17,181 nucleotides of DNA, from contig JALTZQ010000090.1 in NCBI GenBank assembly GCA_027046105.1, forward strand, positions 1-17,181, given 5' to 3'. Below the pieces are notes generated by a model. That model was not told the origin of the DNA, made no database searches, and saw only the letters and a list, made by a program, of their open reading frames with translations. How positions within the stretch are numbered: the stretch's first letter is position 1; the number at the start of each line of letters is the position of its first letter. A program made the translations under genes and the position numbers. Below, one piece after another: positions 14,056 to 17,181 of the stretch. The stretch is from Pyrodictiaceae archaeon. Lineage in GTDB: Archaea; Thermoproteota; Thermoprotei_A; Sulfolobales; Pyrodictiaceae.

Positions 14056-14995
14056 TACCCACTGCTTCTAGTAATTCACAGACTTTACAGATAATTCTCT
14101 CTGGCGAGGTAGGTGCACCACATTTAATGCAGTGTGAAAGTTTTACTGGGCTTTGTATCTGTTCAAGGACTAACGGCTTCAACAATATATCTAGTGTCTC
14201 TAGCAGCCTTAATAATGACCCTGGGGACTTTCTTTCTACATTGTATAGGTTTAGGCGAACCCTTAATCTTAATGTTGGTGCTTCGTAGAGATAAGGACAT
14301 TCCATCGATTGTATCATGTAGCCTTGCTTAAAGGCATACGTGGCCGTTTCCCACTCATAGATCTTTCTCAATGGTTTTACTCGGGGAACAAAGTCTCTTG
14401 TTGAAAGAACAGCTAGGGGGTGTTGTCGTATTAGTCCGACTATATCGCCTCTGAGAATATTCATAATTGCAGTTTGAGCTTCATCGTCAAGGTTATGTGC
14501 TGTGACAACTCGATCAACACCAAGATGCTTTGCATATTCTTCCATTATTCTTCGCCGCAATACACCACAGAACGTGCATGGTTTAACATTTAGTCTTCGT
14601 CTATTCGCCTCCTGAACAATGTCAGATAGGTTCATGCCCGTGTAGTCTCTAAACTCAACGATAAGATGGTCTATGCCGTACTGCTTAACTATTTTTCTTA
14701 TTGACTCTATCTCGTTAATATGGTATCCTCCTGGTATACCCTCCTTTATTGAGAGTGCTATTATCTTTTCATTCTTGTGTATATTGGCTATTATATCGAG
14801 TAATGTGAAGCTATCTTTACCGCCACTAAGAGCTAGCAAGAGCTTATGTCTATCTTCAAACATGTTCCAACGTTTTATCTCAAAAAGAACTCTATTACGA
14901 ATTTGCTCAATAAAACATTCTCTGCATAACCTTAGTCCCGTGTGTGGCTGTTTAATCTCTGCAACTCTTGTACCACAAATGCTGCAACGTAACAT
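14012..14995 (-). CDS. ttuA: tRNA 2-thiolation protein, TtuA/Ncs6 (CTU1) family
   Basis: Adenylates a tRNA uridine and inserts sulfur to form 2-thiouridine, at U54 (TtuA) or U34 (Ncs6). Seen: 327 residues. N-terminal zinc finger C4/C7 and C24/C27. PP-loop ATP motif SGGKDS (57-62). Cysteines C140 and C143 (PCTFCG) and C233 (MECPY), matching the [4Fe-4S] ligands of TtuA. TAHNLDDEAQT (165-175). C-terminal zinc finger C289/C292 and C303/C306. All expected cysteines are present. ATG 14995 starts immediately at the zinc finger; GGTGC lies about 12 bases upstream. U54 thiolation stabilises tRNA at high temperature, which fits the inferred lifestyle, but U34 cannot be excluded. It overlaps the 3' end of the MetRS-beta-like gene by 44 bases. 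Confidence 0.94.
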   Translation of the reverse strand: MLRCSICGTRVAEIKQPHTGLRLCRECFIEQIRNRVLFEIKRWNMFEDRHKLLLALSGGKDSFTLLDIIANIHKNEKIIALSIKEGIPGGYHINEIESIRKIVKQYGIDHLIVEFRDYTGMNLSDIVQEANRRRLNVKPCTFCGVLRRRIMEEYAKHLGVDRVVTAHNLDDEAQTAIMNILRGDIVGLIRQHPLAVLSTRDFVPRVKPLRKIYEWETATYAFKQGYMIQSMECPYLYEAPTLRLRVRLNLYNVERKSPGSLLRLLETLDILLKPLVLEQIQSPVKLSHCIKCGAPTSPERIICKVCELLEAVGTSIHAIQVGLPHPR

Positions 14996-15054
14996 TATTA
15001 TTCTAGCACCTTTTACCCCACTACGACGTCCACGGTATAATGGCTTCTGATTAA

Positions 15055-15333
15055 TTATCTCTTGGGTATCTCTATTATTCTTTCACCCGCCACTACTTGA
15101 TCTATGCTATGTATGGCTGCACCCACTTCTTCTAGGATGTTCTTAACCTCGTCGAAATCGATATTTGAACCCTCTATAACTATTGTCAAGCTTAGCGTTT
15201 CAACATCAACTTCGTTCACTGTTATATTAACTGCGTCAACACCTTTGACCTTGCTTAAAGTAAGTGCGACCTCTACTATTGATGGATCTTTAAGAGGTTT
15301 GAGTACGTCTAATACGAGTCTTCGTAGGCCCAA
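15055..15333 (-). CDS. DUF211 family protein
   Basis: A small archaeal family (MTH889-like) of unknown function with a ferredoxin-like fold; I know no biochemical role. Seen: 92 residues from TTG 15333, starting GLRRLVLDVLKP and containing VKGVDAVNITVNEVD and the closing HSIDQVVAGERIIE, all hallmarks of DUF211. The open frame continues upstream to 15513, but that extension overlaps the divergent Lrp gene and lacks the family signature, and the usual length is about 95 residues. GGGAGG lies 12 bases before TTG 15333, a poor spacing. TTAATAGAATTAA about 27 bases upstream could be a TATA box for a nearly leaderless transcript. Confidence 0.85.
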   Translation of the reverse strand: MGLRRLVLDVLKPLKDPSIVEVALTLSKVKGVDAVNITVNEVDVETLSLTIVIEGSNIDFDEVKNILEEVGAAIHSIDQVVAGERIIEIPKR

Positions 15334-15457
15334 GGTTGTTCTCTTCCTCCCGGAAGAGTTAATTCTATTAATCAGCCTAGGGTGGAGTATTACCTCCATC
15401 CTAAGCGGGTAAGTGGCGTCAAGGTGTTTTTCAAGGTTTCCCTCTAGATTTCTACAT

Positions 15458-15462
15458 AGGTG
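15458..15462 (+). promoter_or_regulatory. Shine-Dalgarno site that decides the lrp start
   Basis: AGGTG seven bases before ATG 15470, excluding the longer frame opening at 15413, whose extra 19 residues do not resemble the family. Confidence 0.5.
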
Positions 15463-15469
15463 TGTTCTA

Positions 15470-15952
15470 ATGACTCGTCCTAGCCTAGATGAGACTGATT
15501 TAAAACTCATCAAGGCATTGACAGAGGACTCTAGGGCTAGTGTAAGGGTACTTGCATCAAGACTTGGTATGGCACCATCGACAGTACATGCAAGGTTACG
15601 CCGTTTAATCGAGACAGGTATTATAACTAGGTTTACTATTTTAATTGATCCATTAATGCTTGGTTTTGAGATAACTGCTTTAACGCTTATTCAGGCCGAT
15701 GGTTCCCATATCGAGGATGTTGAAAAAGTTGTAGCATCCAATCCATACGTTATAGCTGTTTACGACATAACTGGCGAATTTGATGTGGCTGTTATAGCTA
15801 AATTCCGGTCTATAAGTGAACTAGATAGGTTCCTTAAGGAATTAAATAAATTACCCTATGTACGTAGAACAGTAACGAGCATCGCTATGAGGGTTGTCAA
15901 AGAGGATCCCCTATCAATAGTCTCTGTAGCCGGGCTAGCCGAAAAGGAGTAA
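15470..15952 (+). CDS. Lrp/AsnC family transcriptional regulator
   Basis: Dimeric or higher-order DNA-binding regulator, often responding to amino acids. Seen: 160 residues. The N-terminal winged helix-turn-helix (about 6-55: LDETDLKLIKAL...RVLASRLGMAPSTVHARLRRLIETGII) is followed by an RAM/ligand-binding domain (about 70-145) including YVIAVYDITGEFDVAVIAKF and the usual beta-alpha-beta-beta-alpha-beta pattern. ATG 15470 has AGGTG (15458-15462) seven bases upstream. Divergent from the DUF211 gene with 136 bases between starts, so it may control both. It is followed after 46 bases by ribosomal protein L13e on the same strand. The effector and targets are not visible. Confidence 0.95.
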   Translation: MTRPSLDETDLKLIKALTEDSRASVRVLASRLGMAPSTVHARLRRLIETGIITRFTILIDPLMLGFEITALTLIQADGSHIEDVEKVVASNPYVIAVYDITGEFDVAVIAKFRSISELDRFLKELNKLPYVRRTVTSIAMRVVKEDPLSIVSVAGLAEKE

Positions 15953-15998
15953 TAGGGAGTTAGCTTCAAGCCCACTCGCATCACCTGGGGTTGGGAGC

Positions 15999-16247
15999 AT
16001 GAGGCCGCCTAAGCCGTTAGTCAAGAAGCCGCGATTAAAGAGGTTTGGTGGTGTGGAACCGGGTCTCAGAGAAGGTAGAGGCTTCAGTATCCCAGAGATA
16101 CGCGAGGTTGGGTTAAGCATAAAGGAGGCACAGTTGCTCGGCATTCCTGTCGACAAGCGTAGAAGGAGCAAGTGGGAGTGGAACATAGAGGCTCTGAGAA
16201 AATATCTTAATGAACTCGGCTATAAGCCAAGAGGGCAACCTAACTAA
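15999..16247 (+). CDS. rpl13e: Large-subunit ribosomal protein L13e
   Basis: Crenarchaeal/eukaryotic large-subunit protein absent from bacteria and many euryarchaea. Seen: 82 residues, short and basic, with a KPLVKKPRLKRFGG N-terminus, GRGFSIPEIREVGLSIKEAQLLGIPVDKRRRS (the shared core), and a W..N..ALRKYLNELG C-terminal helix. The length fits the crenarchaeal form, which is shorter than the eukaryotic one. The ATG is preceded by GGGGTTGGGAGC. It follows the Lrp gene on the same strand after 46 bases. Its presence argues for Thermoproteota. Confidence 0.9.
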   Translation: MRPPKPLVKKPRLKRFGGVEPGLREGRGFSIPEIREVGLSIKEAQLLGIPVDKRRRSKWEWNIEALRKYLNELGYKPRGQPN

Positions 16248-16271
16248 ATCTTTTGATGGCTCTATGTGGCG

Positions 16272-16949
16272 CTAGTAGTGTTCATCCAGTAGCCTCTTCA
16301 GATCAGCCTGAGGTATCCATCCTCTAAGAGTACTTGAGTATATTATTAGTCCTTCTCCTCTTAACGCCCAAAATAGTTGGGAATACTTACCTAATCTTTG
16401 GGCAGCCTCTTTTTCATCGCTAGTATCTATGTTGCTAAGAAGTGATAGAAACTCGTTTAGGGAATCCCTGCTAATTAGAATGACGTCACTTGATAATTCC
16501 ACCCTTACTATGTTTTTCCTGCGAAGTATTTCCTCGATATTATATACGTAGGGTGCTTCCTTGCTAAGAAACAGGTAACCTTTATGTCGTAGCTTATCTA
16601 GTATTATGTCTACTCCGCTAGTATGTACGTCATGAGTTGTTTTATCTTCCCGTGTTTCTCCCTCATTCTTATCTTTATCGATTACTTCACTCTTCTTGTA
16701 TAGAAGCTCGTTTAAACTAGTAACGATGTTGTAAAGCTCTTTAACTTCACGTTCAAGTGCCTCTATGCGTTTAACCAATTCATCATAGTTGTTAATGCAT
16801 GGAGAGGGCTCAGTTAAACCCATCTTCTGCAGGACCTCTTCTGCAATACTTTCAGCCAGCTTTTTCAATAATAGTTCTATGTCAACTCTACCCTGTCTTA
16901 TTTCCCTTGCAATACTCTTGAGATATTCGTCTAGCCTACGATTGCGCAT
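16272..16949 (-). CDS. Coiled-coil protein of unknown function, 225 residues
   Basis: No family recognised. Seen: a basic helical N-terminus (1-45), a coiled coil (about 58-92, with regular hydrophobic heptads: YDELVKRIEALEREVKELYN), and a charged, probably disordered linker (about 93-115, rich in Lys, Asp, Glu, Thr). A C-terminal alpha/beta region follows with strands VRVELSSDVILI and GLIIYSS and a final ADLKRLLDEHY helix. One cysteine, no metal or catalytic motif, no signal peptide or membrane segment. Start ATG 16949 has GAGGGGG four bases upstream; a TTG at 16952 is the only alternative. Stands alone at the window's right end, convergent with L13e. Confidence 0.75.
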   Translation of the reverse strand: MRNRRLDEYLKSIAREIRQGRVDIELLLKKLAESIAEEVLQKMGLTEPSPCINNYDELVKRIEALEREVKELYNIVTSLNELLYKKSEVIDKDKNEGETREDKTTHDVHTSGVDIILDKLRHKGYLFLSKEAPYVYNIEEILRRKNIVRVELSSDVILISRDSLNEFLSLLSNIDTSDEKEAAQRLGKYSQLFWALRGEGLIIYSSTLRGWIPQADLKRLLDEHY

Positions 16950-17181
16950 CAAGCCCCCTCAGATCTGGCAGACGATGTGTTTTCTAGTTTATTATGTCTT
17001 AAGCTATTGTTACTATATCTATGTTAATGAGATTTGCTGAGTAATATTTATGAAATTATGTAAACGACTTAACAGATGGCGACTTGGAAAACAAGGTGTT
17101 TTGTGAGGATCTTTTGCCTTAATTTAGTTTTAGTTTGGGTAAAGATTGTTTAAAAAGTGTGGAAAGATTTATCAATACTAA
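16950..17181. other. Intergenic region at right edge, no gene seen
   Basis: AT-rich, with no supported gene. The only short frame (ATG about 17076, 25 codons) has no ribosome binding site and no family resemblance. It holds possible promoter elements for the minus-strand gene at 16272-16949 and for a gene beyond the right edge. Confidence 0.6.
17148..17157 (+). promoter_or_regulatory. Possible TATA box for a gene beyond the window
   Basis: GTTTAAAAAG, a typical crenarchaeal TATA element preceded by purines, about 25 bases before the edge. It implies a start at or just past base 17181, but is symmetric enough to function on the minus strand. Confidence 0.3.

Noticed and set aside
15935..16186. 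83-codon minus-strand frame over L13e
   Set aside because: Shadow of the L13e gene, Leu/Pro-rich, no family match.
17076..17153. 25-codon frame near the right edge
   Set aside because: No ribosome binding site and no similarity; likely chance.

Overview
The window reads as the chromosome of a hyperthermophilic or thermophilic crenarchaeon (Thermoproteota, probably Desulfurococcales/Sulfolobales-like). The evidence is archaeal information-processing genes (SRP54, hypusine-type aIF5A, Gar1, TFB, a TtuA/Ncs6-type thiolase, ribosomal protein L13e), an intron-less tRNA-Leu with encoded CCA, frequent GTG/TTG starts, and GGTG-type Shine-Dalgarno sites. I cannot name a genus. Base composition is moderately AT-rich by eye and no insertion sequence, CRISPR array or integrase is visible, so this is mostly core genome.

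Layout. Bases 1-1219 (minus): the N and G domains of SRP54, cut by the window edge, and aIF5A. 1359-1446 (plus): tRNA-Leu(UAA). 1673-5945 (plus): a tight three-gene operon encoding a large P-loop ATPase with a helical C-terminus, a coiled-coil protein ending in a helix-turn-helix-like domain, and a GIY-YIG (DUF123-like) nuclease. It has an unusually long upstream region rich in inverted repeats and is the part I cannot assign to a known pathway. 5926-7004: two small proteins of unknown function, one per strand. 7118-9393 (minus): ketopantoate reductase followed by an overlapping RNA m5C methyltransferase of the NOL1/NOP2/Sun family.

9655-10949 (plus): gar1 and tfb, joined by an ATGA overlap. 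They converge with an endonuclease IV-like gene (10946-11809, minus), which is itself divergent from a CDP-alcohol phosphatidyltransferase (11867-12442), probably the archaetidylinositol-phosphate synthase. 12450-13517 (minus): a radical SAM protein of the spore-photoproduct-lyase-like group. 13726-14055 (plus): a stand-alone tRNA-binding OB-fold protein (methionyl-tRNA synthetase beta type), overlapping at its 3' end a TtuA/Ncs6-type tRNA thiolase (14012-14995, minus). 15055-15333 (minus): a DUF211 protein, divergent from an Lrp/AsnC regulator (15470-15952), which is followed by ribosomal protein L13e. 16272-16949 (minus): a coiled-coil protein of unknown function.

Themes: translation and RNA modification dominate (aIF5A, tRNA, NSUN methylase, Gar1, TtuA, MetRS-beta-like, L13e), with secretion (SRP54), transcription (TFB, Lrp), lipid and CoA synthesis and DNA repair alongside. 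The most interesting unexplained items are the ATPase/coiled-coil/GIY-YIG operon with its structured leader, an exact 14-nt inverted repeat bracketing most of gar1, and a cysteine-rich tail on the endonuclease IV homologue. No gene-free stretch exceeds 300 bases; the longest is 9394-9654 (261 bases).
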